Positions 1 to 9,930 of a stretch of DNA of 64,000 bases are shown piece by piece (the first letter of the stretch is position 1; each line of letters starts with the position of its first letter). Made by a program: the position numbers and the translations under genes. The notes beneath the pieces are model-generated. The model had not been told where the DNA came from. It made no database searches and saw only the letters and a program-made list of their open reading frames with translations. The DNA comes from Setomelanomma holmii (lineage: Eukaryota > Ascomycota > Dothideomycetes > Pleosporales > Phaeosphaeriaceae). Location of the stretch: contig ML978210.1 in NCBI GenBank assembly GCA_010015745.1, forward strand, positions 151,372 through 215,371, in the 5' to 3' direction.

Positions 1-111
1 CTCACCAACCTGAACGGCCCCAACGACCTTCAAGACGACATCCAGCTTACCAAAGAGGTCGTCGGCCTGCACGAGATCTGCACCAAGTTCCGCGCCAACT
101 ACGGCGGCTGA
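1..111 (+). CDS. 3' end of an unidentified protein-coding gene (partial)
   Basis: The first base of the window is in frame and the frame stays open for 36 codons to a TGA at 109-111, ending in ...KFRANYGG. The tail contains LTKEVVGLHEICTKFRANY and is strongly C-biased at third positions (ctc acc aac ctg aac ggc), as in the other real genes here, so I take it as coding. It is too short to assign a family. The rest of the gene lies to the left of the window. Confidence 0.6.
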   Translation, partial: LTNLNGPNDLQDDIQLTKEVVGLHEICTKFRANYGG

Positions 112-1001
112 ATGAAGTGTGTCATTGTGGACTCCGTCTGCTATGATACCTGACCAAAGGTTTGTCACACACCTGGAGTTTCCTGAATGGATTACTGGAT
201 CTACATGCACTTGCATGCTGTTTACTGCTTTCCCACACACCTGGAAGGAATTCCCGCTATCCGCGGATGACTAAGGCCACACTTCCATTTGCCTGGATGG
301 CTGCCTCTTCCTGGATCGCCAACATGGCTGCTTCCAAGCCAAGGACAAGTCCCTGCCGTGGACAGGATCAGAGCCGGACTACTGCTTGATCGCGTTTCGC
401 GACAGCAGCATTACCTGCGGACAGAGGACTTCGGTCCGACTCATTGCAAAAGGAATCGGCATGAGTTTATCGTTGATACACATGAGACTGATTATTTGGA
501 TTATCGTAGACTGATGTCGCTGTTGGTATTTGTATCTCTTTTGTTAACATGGCGTTTTGGAAGCTGGGAGACTGAGCTGAGCGATCGGCCCTTTGCTACG
601 GCGGTGCACACACCTCTGCTGGCAGAAGGTCATCGTCGAGCGAAGTCGTAATACTGTACATAGAACATTTTGATACTTGACATATTTCTACGATCCATTG
701 GCCTTGATAATCAAGTGGATTTGCCGCATTTTTCAGAACACCCATGCATTGCAATAACACCTATGCACTGCCTCCAACACAACCACCCTTCACTTACTCC
801 TTCGGCAAACCTTGGCACCAATACCACCCTTTCCATTCCAAATCCCCAATTCTCATCCCAGAACACCTCACGAATCCGCGCAGCAGTTCGAAACAGGCAC
901 AATGGGCCGACGCTACGTCATGAGCCGCGCCCCACCATCACCAACTTTGCACACTTTCGTCCGCAAGCCGAGGTTTCCGCTCGAGTCGAAGGTGCGACGG
1001 C
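112..1001. other. Intergenic, no gene seen
   Basis: This holds the 3' flank of the partial gene and the promoter side of the glutathione peroxidase. Open frames here are short, overlap each other and show no recognisable protein. From about 780 to 900 the plus strand is C/A-rich and T/C-rich, as in many fungal promoters. Confidence 0.5.
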
Positions 1002-1934
1002 ATGGACCGAGCACGCCCGTTTGTAAGCTCTGCGCGACTGGCCAGGCCTTTTTGTAACGCTGCTTGTGTGCGCAGACCGTATCGGTGCGTTTTTTCACAT
1101 GACATGATTCGGGGGATATCGAGCACAGCCCCGCGCAGGGTCTTTGGACAAGATAAACTGTTAAGACTTCCTGCTGCGCAACGCCCATACACCTACATTT
1201 CGCATACACCGGAGCGACCCAGAACATCAGAGATACAGCAACGGATACCAAGCACAAGAAGAACATACGCAACCATGTCTTCGGCAACGACTTTCTACGA
1301 CTTCAAGCCTGTCGATAGTACGTTCTTGCCCTCTCTCGCCCCTCTGTGCTGCGATGCATCACACCACCCCTCAAACAGTCTCCAGCACTCCATCCCTCTC
1401 CCACCTCCATGCACCTCATATATCGGGCCAAATCCCACCCCACTAACACCTGCACAAGAGCGCGGCCAATCCTACCCCCTCTCCAACCTGTCCAACAAAG
1501 TCGTCCTCGTCGTCAACACGGCCTCGAAATGCGGCTTCACGCCTCAATTCGCCGGTCTCGAAAAACTGTACAAGGATCTCAAGACGACGTATCCCAACGA
1601 TTTCGAAATCATCGGGTTTCCCTGCAACCAGTTCGGCGGGCAGGACCCGGGGTCCAACGACGAGATCCAGGAGTTTTGCCAGATCAACTACGGCGTCAGT
1701 TTCCCCGTGCTGGGCAAGATTGACGTGAATGGCGACAAGGCGGATCCGGCGTTTGAGTGGTTGAAGAATGAGAAGCCCGGGTTGATGGGGTTGAAGCGCG
1801 TCAAGTGGAATTTCGAAAAGTTTTTGGTGGGACGGGATGGTAAGGTCAAGGGCCGCTGGGCCAGCACGAAGAAGCCTGAGGATTTGAAGAGTGAGATTGA
1901 GAAGGAGATCAAGGCTGGTGCTGGCAAGGCTTAG
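1002..1934 (+). CDS. Cys-type glutathione peroxidase (Gpx3/Hyr1-like), with a possible mitochondrial leader
   Basis: Thiol peroxidase that reduces hydroperoxides; the yeast relative Gpx3/Hyr1 also acts as a redox sensor. An intron at 1318-1458 (GTACGT donor, CTAAC branch site) joins FKPVD to KRGQSYPLSNL and restores the family sequence. From the ATG at 1275 (CAACCATG context) the protein has 172 residues. The peroxidatic Cys39 lies in SKCGFT, Cys70 in FPCNQFGG and Cys88 matches the resolving position of Gpx3; the conserved WNF follows. The same frame is open upstream to ATGs at 1104 and 1002 and encodes an Arg-rich leader ending in RRTYATM, which fits a mitochondrial cleavage site (R-X-Y before A). 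I therefore give the long form; a cytosolic form could start at 1275. Convergent with the PP2A activator. Confidence 0.9.
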   Translation: MDRARPFVSSARLARPFCNAACVRRPYRCVFSHDMIRGISSTAPRRVFGQDKLLRLPAAQRPYTYISHTPERPRTSEIQQRIPSTRRTYATMSSATTFYDFKPVDSTFLPSLAPLCCDASHHPSNSLQHSIPLPPPCTSYIGPNPTPLTPAQERGQSYPLSNLSNKVVLVVNTASKCGFTPQFAGLEKLYKDLKTTYPNDFEIIGFPCNQFGGQDPGSNDEIQEFCQINYGVSFPVLGKIDVNGDKADPAFEWLKNEKPGLMGLKRVKWNFEKFLVGRDGKVKGRWASTKKPEDLKSEIEKEIKAGAGKA

Positions 1935-2138
1935 GATGGATATGCGGTGGAGAGGACGCTGACGGGGATGGGAAGAAAGGAAGGGGACGAGGTCCAAGAT
2001 TAAGGATATGATACCACGATGAGCAAATTGCACAAAGCATTAAAGCACCAGTCCATATCTGAATGCAATGTCAAGTCTTGTCATTGGTATCGTGCCTCTT
2101 ATAAACGCCATGCAATGCCCTGCGCCAGATGCATACAT

Positions 2139-3419
2139 TCAATCAAACGGCACCCTCCTCAACGCCTTCCCACCAGCCTTCCTCTCCTCTCCCTCCGCCC
2201 CAACCGCCGCCGGAACTCTAATTCCACAGCAATCTCCCCACCCCGCATTCGCATGCACATGTCGCTTGCCCGCCTCATCATCAAACACCTTGACCTCTCC
2301 GCCCTCAACTTCCTCCTCCTCGGGCTCCACGCCCACGTCTTCCTCCCTCGTCATACCCTCTTCCGCCTTGATCAAGCTGCCAAACAAGAAATGCTGCATA
2401 ACAGGCAACCTCTCCAGAATCTCCTTACGGAACATTTTCCGCATGCCAGACTCGATCTTCCCCCAGTTCCGCGCAGCGCTAACATCGTCGAGCATCGGGC
2501 TATGCCAGCGCAGACCCTCGACGTTCTTGACGCTGTTCACAAAGGCGATTTGGTCGAGGTACAAGTACTCTGGTCCTTCTTCTTCCAGTACCAACGCATT
2601 GTGTATTGACTTTGGCGTGATGTACGGATGGTGCAGGAGCTGCGCGGCGCCGAAGAGGAACGGCAGGAATTGGTAGTCGTCGAGGCCCCAGACGCCGTGT
2701 GAGCCTGCGGGCTCGAGGTAGTACGAGGACTGGATCTTGCGCATGAGGCGCAGGTATGCGGGGAGGACGGTGAGGGCGAGCGCGGGGAAGGTGGATGGCG
2801 GGAGGAGGCCGAGGCGGTTGAGGCAGAGTAGCCAGAGGAAGAAGTTTAGTTCGTGGCCGGAGCCGTAGTCGATGCGGCGTTTGTTGCCGAAGGAGTGGGC
2901 GAGGTAGGTTGATATCTCATCGACTTGTGCCTGGTCTTGCAGACGGAGCGTCTTGTGCCAGGCTGGGAGTGCGGCATGTATTTCGTCCAGGTAGGTCCTG
3001 AATACTGGGTTGCCGAATCTGCTTCCTGTGTCTTCGGGTGGGCATCGTTCCAATACGCCCTCGGCCTCCTCTAGTATATTGACAAGCTTGTCAACGACAT
3101 GCGTCTCCTCGCTGTCTTTGATGCTCGATATCGCGCGATCGCGAACCGAGTCTGCGATACCGTATACGAAAGCCTCGACGAGCGTACATGTCTCGCTCTT
3201 CAAGAACAACGCATGGTCTTCTGGACTCAGTATCCTCCTGCTGGGCTTCAGATATACGTGTCCCTCGAGCTTCGGCGGCGCAGGCAGAGCAGGCGTCGGC
3301 GGGGGCGGGGCAGTGTGCGCGTCGCGTGTCGACGTACGTTTGCGGGGCACAAGTTTAGGTAGCTTGGTGCTTAGATCTGGGGGGGTGGATGCGGGTGGGA
3401 TAGATTCGATTTGTGTCAT
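2139..3419 (-). CDS. RRD2: PP2A activator / phosphotyrosyl phosphatase activator, Rrd2 type (peptidyl-prolyl isomerase)
   Basis: PTPA-family protein that helps assemble and activate the PP2A catalytic subunit. A single exon of 426 residues. After a short Pro/Ser/Thr-rich N-terminus, the PTPA core starts near residue 60 (SRRILSPEDHALF). It contains the family signatures FRTYLDEIHAALPAW, YGSGHELNFFLWL, WGLDDYQFLPFLFGAAQL, and MRKMFRKEILERLPVMQHFLFG. The C-terminal GDCCGIRVPAA is more typical of Rrd2 than Rrd1, so I prefer Rrd2; the 1-versus-2 choice is inference. An acidic EEEEVEGGE stretch sits between core and tail. The ATG at 3419 is the first in frame. It ends about 200 bp from the convergent peroxidase gene. 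Confidence 0.93.
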   Translation of the reverse strand: MTQIESIPPASTPPDLSTKLPKLVPRKRTSTRDAHTAPPPPTPALPAPPKLEGHVYLKPSRRILSPEDHALFLKSETCTLVEAFVYGIADSVRDRAISSIKDSEETHVVDKLVNILEEAEGVLERCPPEDTGSRFGNPVFRTYLDEIHAALPAWHKTLRLQDQAQVDEISTYLAHSFGNKRRIDYGSGHELNFFLWLLCLNRLGLLPPSTFPALALTVLPAYLRLMRKIQSSYYLEPAGSHGVWGLDDYQFLPFLFGAAQLLHHPYITPKSIHNALVLEEEGPEYLYLDQIAFVNSVKNVEGLRWHSPMLDDVSAARNWGKIESGMRKMFRKEILERLPVMQHFLFGSLIKAEEGMTREEDVGVEPEEEEVEGGEVKVFDDEAGKRHVHANAGWGDCCGIRVPAAVGAEGEERKAGGKALRRVPFD

Positions 3420-4300
3420 TGTATTGCGTCAGGGGTAGGAGGGTGGATGACGCGTGGGTGAGTGATGCTGTTTGTTGCGGTGTATAGACTGCCATGCATG
3501 AGAGCTCTCGAAAGTAAAGTCTGTGGACCCTGGAACACCAACCGCGGGCCGTTGCCCCGCCTGCGTCATTCACGACCACAACTTCGGCAACGGACAATTT
3601 CATATCGATCTTTCCGCATCGATCTTTCCGCATGCTTGGATCCCCAGCCTTTAACTAGCTTTCTTTGCATTCAGCCTGAAATCGCATCCTCAGCCCTACG
3701 CATGTTTGCTTGTCCCTCATCTATCGTACGCTTCAGTACACCATCTCTGCGGAACAAGGGAGAGTTGACGCGAAAAAGTCTCCGTCGGATGAAAGGGATG
3801 TAAGCCGGTATTGCAGAGCCGCTTGAAGAGTATCTCGAATGCTCAGAAATATAAAGACCCCAACTGTCCAGTGTATGCTCGCTCACCGTGCTGCCGCACC
3901 ATTTCCTACAAAAGTGTCAAGAAAGTGGTGACATGTGTCCTTCGTGCTCAGCCAACATTTGTTGGCTTATGCTTCCCCTTGCATTGCCCCTTTGTGGACG
4001 ATGCTAATGATAGGGAAGACCTCACCAAGCTTCGCAACGACGTCCTCAAATAATAGTTTGATTGAGTGTCTAGCAAAAGCCTCGCCTCGCAGGGCTCTAG
4101 TCTAACGCCATGGCGCCGCCCATGCATGCATGCATGCATACCATAAGAATAGAATCCTCCTAGTGCTTTGATGCCGTCGTCTATGCACCTGTCTTGACGC
4201 CCATTGCCCGGGTAACCATAGAAATATATGTCCAATGATACAAAACTATCGTCTTCCATCATGTATGCGCACCAAGTGATCAAAGCACAACGAAACGCGC
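3420..4300. other. Intergenic between PP2A activator and transporter
   Basis: This is the promoter side of the PP2A activator and the 3' flank of the transporter, both on the minus strand. No supported gene. It holds a perfect 14-bp tandem duplication (3604-3631) and a short CATG run (4121-4139). Confidence 0.5.
3604..3631. repeat. Perfect 14-bp tandem duplication
   Basis: The unit atcgatctttccgc occurs twice without a gap, about 185 bp upstream of the PP2A activator start codon. It may be a recent replication slip in the promoter. Confidence 0.85.
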
Positions 4301-6015
4301 CTAATCCTCCTCTGAAATCTCGCTCGGACTTTCCTCAAGCTTATGCCTCCTCTCCTCGTCCATCTCTTTATACGTTGCCCATGACAATAACAAGAAAGCG
4401 CCAATGATAAGCACGCCGCCGACGATAGCAGCAGGTGTGAGCGGCGAGTTGAGAGGAGGCGGGAGGAGCTGGTCTACGATAGCGACGATGAAGATAGTCA
4501 GAAGCGCAGCGACAGAAGACAGCACTGGCGAAGTGAGCGAAATAAGGACAAGGAAGGATCCCGAGAAAGCTAATGAATTGTCAGCAAGCTTGCAAGAAAT
4601 ACTAGAGGGGTGAGACGTACTAGCATTCGCCAACACACTAACAGCCATCATACTTGCCTGCTCGCCCCTCGGCAGCGCAAATTCCTCCCATCCCATGTAA
4701 TGCAAGAACGGCAACGGAATCCACAACACGCTCAGCGTGAACGCGCCAATCATGCTGCCAAACGTGTTCGCAAATATAACGCCCTTGTTCGGACTCGCAC
4801 CCTCAGGCGGACACGCCAGTCTCTTATACAAGACTTCGTAGAATCCGTACAGTACGGATCCCACGCCAATGACCAAGTTGCCAAACGCGCGGTTCTCGGC
4901 CTCGTGAGATGGAGGCGCTTTGTCGCCGCCTGCGCCGCCGCCGGACTTGGAGCCATGTTTGGCTGGCGAAGTGTCGCCGTATGCGACGACGAAGACGCCG
5001 GCGATGGCGACTGCGACGGCAATGACCTTGGTTGTCCGCACCTTCTCATGGAGAATCGGAATGCTGAAGGCATACGCGAAGAAGGCGCTGCAATTGTATA
5101 TCGCAGTCAAGTCGCTTGCTGTAGTCAGATTGACGGCCACATACCAGCTGCCGCCTGCGAGAGTCAGCGCGCAGGTGATGAAGGCCGTCATCTTGAGCAT
5201 GTAGCGGACCGGCGAGTTCTGCTGTTGGCGCGGTGTAGGATGGAGGGTTTGGTGTTGTACGGTGAGGGCGATTTGGCGGAGAAGCTGTGTGTGTCGGCGC
5301 CAGAAGGTGGGCCAGGGCTGGTTCCAGTGTTGAAGTCGGATGAAGAGGAGCATGACGGGGTAGAGGAGGATCCAGGAGCCGTGGGTCATGTATCTGAGGG
5401 TGTCAGTATGCATTACTTCTAGGAACTTGGTGGAGGATTTCCATACAACATGCAATACGGCTTTTCCCACTTCAGCTGATGCTGAATATACACGGCCGTC
5501 TCCGTCTGCACCGTGAAGCTGACCAGACTCAAGGCCAGCGTAATAGCCGCATATGTGTACTTCCTCCTCGTCTCATATTTCGCCTGGCTCTCTGGATCCC
5601 TTTCGTGGAAGTGATGTGTAGACCTCCTACTCAGCCCGCCCGTACTATTCTCAATCCCTTCGTCCTCATTTTTCCCATGCCTGCCTAACAACGGCGCTCG
5701 ATGTCCATCTCGCTCACTCTCCTCAAGCTCGGGTCGCAAATCTGACGGCATGCTCGCGTCGTGTTCATCCCAGTCGTCAAAGTCGAGGTCGGAGGTACTC
5801 GGGCTTTCTGGTTCTTTGAAGGCTGCTGCTTTCTTTTGCGGGACGTCGGCGAAGGGTGACGTAGAACGCGAGAGTTGGCGGGAGCTGAGCCCAGATATTA
5901 CCACAGGGCTGCTGCTGCGCCCACTGTCGTCTAAGCTAGATTCGTGCGTCGGCGCAGGTGCATGTGAGCGAGGCTTCGGCGGCTTCTTCGTCCTGAGTGG
6001 GATAGACTCAGACAT
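4301..6015 (-). CDS. EamA / SLC35F-like drug-metabolite-superfamily transporter
   Basis: Multi-pass membrane transporter of the DMT superfamily, related to nucleotide-sugar and SLC35F carriers; the substrate cannot be read from the sequence. Exons are 5447-6015, 4621-5393 and 4570 downward (4301-4569). The introns 5394-5446 (GTATGG) and 4570-4620 (GTACGT) give continuous joins, KPYCMLYMTHGSW and LANATFSGSF. The product has 536 residues. The first 130 are a charged, Ser/Pro-rich cytosolic tail. About ten hydrophobic helices follow, including ITLALSLVSFTVQT, YAFSIPILHEKVRTTKVIAV (the EamA helix-loop-helix with conserved EK) and the last segment IIGAFLLLSWATY. A Gly/Lys-rich loop lies near the middle. 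The C-terminus is acidic (SEISEED). Confidence 0.85.
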
Positions 6016-6648
6016 ATAAGGCGGTTGGACAAGCGAGTGACGGGGCTCCGCGCGGGTGGGTGTGATGGCTTGGAGGGTGTGGGGACACTGCAGAGTCTAC
6101 TGCACGTGGTGAAAGATAGGGCTGGTTTAGGCTGCTAATATCTGTCTCTTGGGGTTGTCGCAAAGCACATCAGCCCCCTGCTGCGGCGGACCTGTGCGAG
6201 ATTCAGGGTCCAATGGCGGAGCGTGGAGATCCGAGAACCTCCACCCCCGCGCGTCGAGAGTGGAACCGCAGCGCATCGCTCGGCTGCAACGGCCTTTTCT
6301 CAGGCTTGGAGGACAGTCAGCAAGAGACAGTACGTGCAAATGTCTTGCGATACCGCCTGTGTGACATTCTCAAGAGGTGCACAGCCAACGTGAGCTCAGC
6401 GTGTGGTATGCACATTCAGATGACCATGCACATGCACACTATGAATGACTTGCATCAGCTGCTGTTATCTTTGGAATAGCTTCTTTCATCTTTGGAATAG
6501 CTTGCAATGACGTGCTCGTAGGCACATGTGCATTATGAAATATTTGGTCGTAAATGTCCAACATATAAAGTGGTCGTAAGGTATCAAATACATGGAAGCA
6601 AAAAGATCAAAGGTACAATAAGTCGTCAAGACTCGCACCGGCAAGAAA
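6016..6648. other. Intergenic with a spaced 16-bp direct repeat
   Basis: This is the promoter of the transporter and the 3' flank of MBP1. The 16-mer atctttggaatagctt occurs at 6467-6482 and again at 6488-6503, just beyond the MBP1 stop. No gene seen. Confidence 0.5.
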
Positions 6649-8893
6649 TCACAGCGGACTGCCGTCAAGGCCTTCCGCGCGCTCTTGTGTCTCCGCTTCT
6701 TCCAGCTCCTGCAGGATTTCAGGCAGCATCAACTCGACGTCTTCTTCTCGCTCGCCAAGTGCTTTGGCGATGAGTTTCTTGTAGGTGCCTTGCTTTTCGC
6801 TCATGCCGGCGACTGACAAGTTGCCCACGACTTCTCGGACAAGCTCTCTCCGCTCGAGTTGCGCTCGGTGCAGGAGCAACGCTAATCTCATCTTTTCATT
6901 GATTTCGACTGGCGAGTTTGTGTTGTTTGGCTGGGGCGTGCTCTTGCATAGACGCCGAAGTTCTGTTTTTTGCTCGATTTCGAGTAGCGATTCAGCTTCT
7001 TCGACCAGCAGTCGCAGCTCCTCTTCTTGTTGTCGATCTGCTTCTTCGTCGTTAAGATCGATGTGTAGACCGTTGCTCGTGCCTTGCAGTTCTGCGACTT
7101 GCTTCCGTACCGCCTCAAGCTCAGCCTGTCTCCTTTTCACCACGCGTTCTGCATCAAACGATTCTGCCTCCTTCTCTTGTAGCTCAGACTCGTACGCTGC
7201 AGCTAACTCTTCGCATTTCTCCAACAATGTTGGTGCGACTTTCGTCATGAGATGGGAAGCGGTTTGTGACCGATAAATTGCCGGCTCGCGGACAGACATA
7301 CTCGGGAAAGGGACGGGTATCAGTGGCCCGCCATCTAGTTGCGGAACATGGCCGTTCAGTCGATGTTCCGGTGGCGGCGCAAACGGTGATGAAGATGCTT
7401 GTCGTGTTCGTCCATGCATCCTTCGTCGCTGGTTTAGCTCGCGAATGAGGTCGTCTGCGGTCTCGCCTTTCTTGTTCGGGATATCGACCGACACATTGCG
7501 TCCCAGAAGACTTCGCACGCATTTCCTTGCGCCATTCCTGGCGGCAATCATGATGGCTGTGTCCCCGTTTTGGTCCTGCGCATTTAGCAATCTGGTCACT
7601 TCCTCCGGTATCCAAGTTTCCGAGAGCTTGTTGATGATGCAGTCAAGATACCATCTCGCGCACACATACTTGTTGGAACTGCTCGTGGTTGCTGCGATAT
7701 GGTGGAATACTGTGCTGCCGAACCAGTCTGTCCGGTGAACTGTTTGCTGGAAGATTCTGACCATACTAGGCATCGTCTCCTTGTCGAAGTTGTTGGTGAA
7801 CATGACTGCGCGCATCAGAGGAGTCTCCAGATTGTTCGACAGACAGTCTATGCGCGCTCCTCGATGTATAAGCTCCTTCACCACCCCAACGTCGCCCATG
7901 GCCGCTGCCCAGTGCATCGCAGCATGACCCTTCTCATCAATAGGTCTGTCTAAATTTATGCTCGGCGGTGGTTCAGGCCATGCGCATGCGGCTTCGTGGT
8001 CCAGCAGCATGAAGTAATCGAGCAGTGCATCCGCCCATATTTGGTGTTGCTGGTCCAGCAGCGACATCTGGTCCATGCCTCGCTTCCTCTTGCGGTTGCC
8101 ACCTGTCGAATATTGCGAACCCATCATATCGTGATCGCCCAGCATGCTCTCTGAAACTACAGTATCGTTGTCGGGCGTCTCTTCGCGGAAGATCTGTGAC
8201 CTGATCTGCGAGGCTTCGTACGGGTCTTCGCTCACTTGTGATTGCGAGTTGTTCGCGACGAAAGCTACATTCACCAGTCAGCTGCTATTCCTCACTACAG
8301 ACAGGCTAGAGACGGAGGTAAGAATAGTGATCCGTACACTGGATCGCCTCAAGCGAATAGGCATTGTTTTTACCATTTCTAGCAGCTGCAGCAGTAGCGC
8401 TTTGTTTCGGGGGCTTCATGCGATTTGACGCAGCCGTTGCATGCTTAGGCGCAGGCGGTGGACTCCTGTCGCCAGGGACGTAGTCGAAGATGGGTCGCAT
8501 CTTGTCCAACACACCGTTGCGTTCGGCTAGGTGCCTCCCTTCCTCGAGTGGTATCCATGTCCCCTGGTACTTTCCGTATCCGCCCTGCACCTTCTCGTGC
8601 ACACCTTTTTGGACTTCGCGCTCAAGGATACGAGTTCGGGCTGGCTTGTCGTAGTCGGCTACTTTCAGGATGTGCGTCGCGTTGATCCAGTCGTCGGCGC
8701 GACGTCGCATAACATGGTTGCCGTTGACATTACATTCGTAGACGGGGACCTGCCATATGTAAGCTCATTGTCGCAAACAGTGAATTGTGCTGCAGGCAGC
8801 TGTGAGGCCGCCGTAATGCGCCAGTGAAGGGTGCGCATTACTCACGTTACTATAGGTGGCCGAGTATATCTTGCCATCTGGTGCGAGAGGCAT
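6649..8893 (-). CDS. MBP1: APSES/KilA-N cell-cycle transcription factor, MBP1/Res type
   Basis: DNA-binding subunit of the MBF-type G1/S regulator; in yeasts it pairs with a Swi6-like partner and binds ACGCGT. Exons are 8846-8893, 8374-8749 and 6649-8264. Introns 8750-8845 and 8265-8373 restore YSATYSNVPVYECNVNGNHV and AAARNAFVANN. Length 679 residues. The N-terminal APSES domain (about 5-115) has VPVYEC, RRRADDWINATHILK, GGYGKYQGTWIPLEEGR and the FDYVPGD end. Ankyrin repeats lie near 230-400 (GHAAMHWAAAMGDVGVVKELIHRGA; DQNGDTAIMIAARNGARKCVRSLL). A C-terminal coiled coil follows. The shared 232-bp promoter with NDUFB7 carries one ACGCGT. The start MPLAPDGKIY matches the family start; longer upstream in-frame sequence was not chosen. 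Confidence 0.94.
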
Positions 8894-8966
8894 CGTGAGT
8901 GGCCTGTGACCTAGGAATGGCGACGAAAAGCTGGTGGGGGAGTGCGTGACAGCGTGTGAGTGGGAG

Positions 8967-8972
8967 ACGCGT
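8967..8972. promoter_or_regulatory. ACGCGT (MCB-type) motif upstream of MBP1
   Basis: The palindrome ACGCGT lies 74-79 bp upstream of the MBP1 start codon in the shared promoter with NDUFB7. ACGCGT is the known core site of MBF in yeasts. One 6-bp site can occur by chance, so autoregulation is only a suggestion. Confidence 0.35.
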
Positions 8973-9125
8973 TCTCGCGTTCCTTCCCGCCAAGTCCTCG
9001 GGCGGTCGTAGCTTCCCAGGGCTGCCGACCTCACCTCGCTTTCGCGGAGCTTGACCGTGAACGGACCCCCTCTCTGCCAGCTCCACGCGCGCAATTGACG
9101 CCTCACGATATAACGAGAAACCAGT

Positions 9126-9534
9126 ATGACCGTCACGGAGTCGATTAAGAGTGCTGTCGGCCTTACAGGCGAGCCTGCAAGTCAGTTCTGCCACGCTTTG
9201 CACCACAATTGGCTCAAAGACAGTGTACTGATTGGACTACACAGAGGCTACCCGCGAGGAAATGAGCGCTGCCCGATTGCCGCTACCCTACCGAGACTCA
9301 TGCGCACATCTTCTCATCCCGCTGAACCGGTGTCGGCACGAGGAGTTCTATCTGCCGTGGAAGTGCGAGGTACGCAGAAGAGCTAGGAAGGAGGTCGCTG
9401 GAAGCGACGGAAGGCTAACCAGGTGATAGAACGAGCGACACTCATACGAGAAGTGCCAATACGAAGAGTTCAAGGAGCGAGTGAAGAAGATGGACGAGTT
9501 GAGGGCGGCCAAGGGTGGAGCGCGCAGCAATTGA
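9126..9534 (+). CDS. NDUFB7: NADH:ubiquinone oxidoreductase subunit NDUFB7/B18
   Basis: Accessory subunit of mitochondrial complex I on the intermembrane-space side. Exons are 9126-9180, 9245-9369 and 9430-9534, with introns of 64 and 60 nt; 94 residues. The spliced protein reads MTVTESIKSAVGLTGEPAK, then LPLPYRDSCAHLLIPLNRC and KCENERHSYEKCQYEEFK. It carries the two CX9C motifs of the family (C-AHLLIPLNR-C and C-ENERHSYEK-C), which form disulphides after Mia40 import; the second intron falls inside the second motif. The basic tail is usual. The gene is head to head with MBP1, with only 232 bp between start codons. Confidence 0.93.
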
Positions 9535-9930
9535 GGAATATTCGGAAACCAAGAACTACAGTCATCATGGATAACACCACGGCAAACGCTGCATGTACAT
9601 ATCCAGCAGCAAATTCCAGCTATGAAACCAAGCTCTTGGCACTCCGGTAGTGATTCATTATGGCTACAGTTCACCTGAGGTCAGCATGTACCACTATGTT
9701 GATGAAACATCCGCATTACTACAGCAGACCTGCGATCCGTCAATCTTGTCTTAAGGACACAGCAGCCCCATTGCATGAAGACTGTCAACTACAGGGTCGT
9801 AGAACTGGACACATGGCTCCTCGGCTACAGTCATGCACGAGGCGTTCAGCTGTTCTTATGTCAGTACATGCCTATACGTGAGACATCGTTAGGAACAAAT
9901 TACTCAACAGCAACTTGCTTCTTTTCTAGC
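9535..9930. other. Intergenic, no gene seen
   Basis: This 396-bp stretch separates NDUFB7 from the end of the broken HET gene. Only short overlapping frames occur and no motif was recognised. Confidence 0.45.

Noticed and set aside
1443..2033. Minus-strand frame of 196 codons over the peroxidase gene
   Set aside because: It is the antisense shadow of the conserved peroxidase exon.
3450..3455. ACGCGT just upstream of the PP2A activator as an MCB site
   Set aside because: Single copy, target not a typical MBF gene; the motif occurs several times in the window at about the chance rate.
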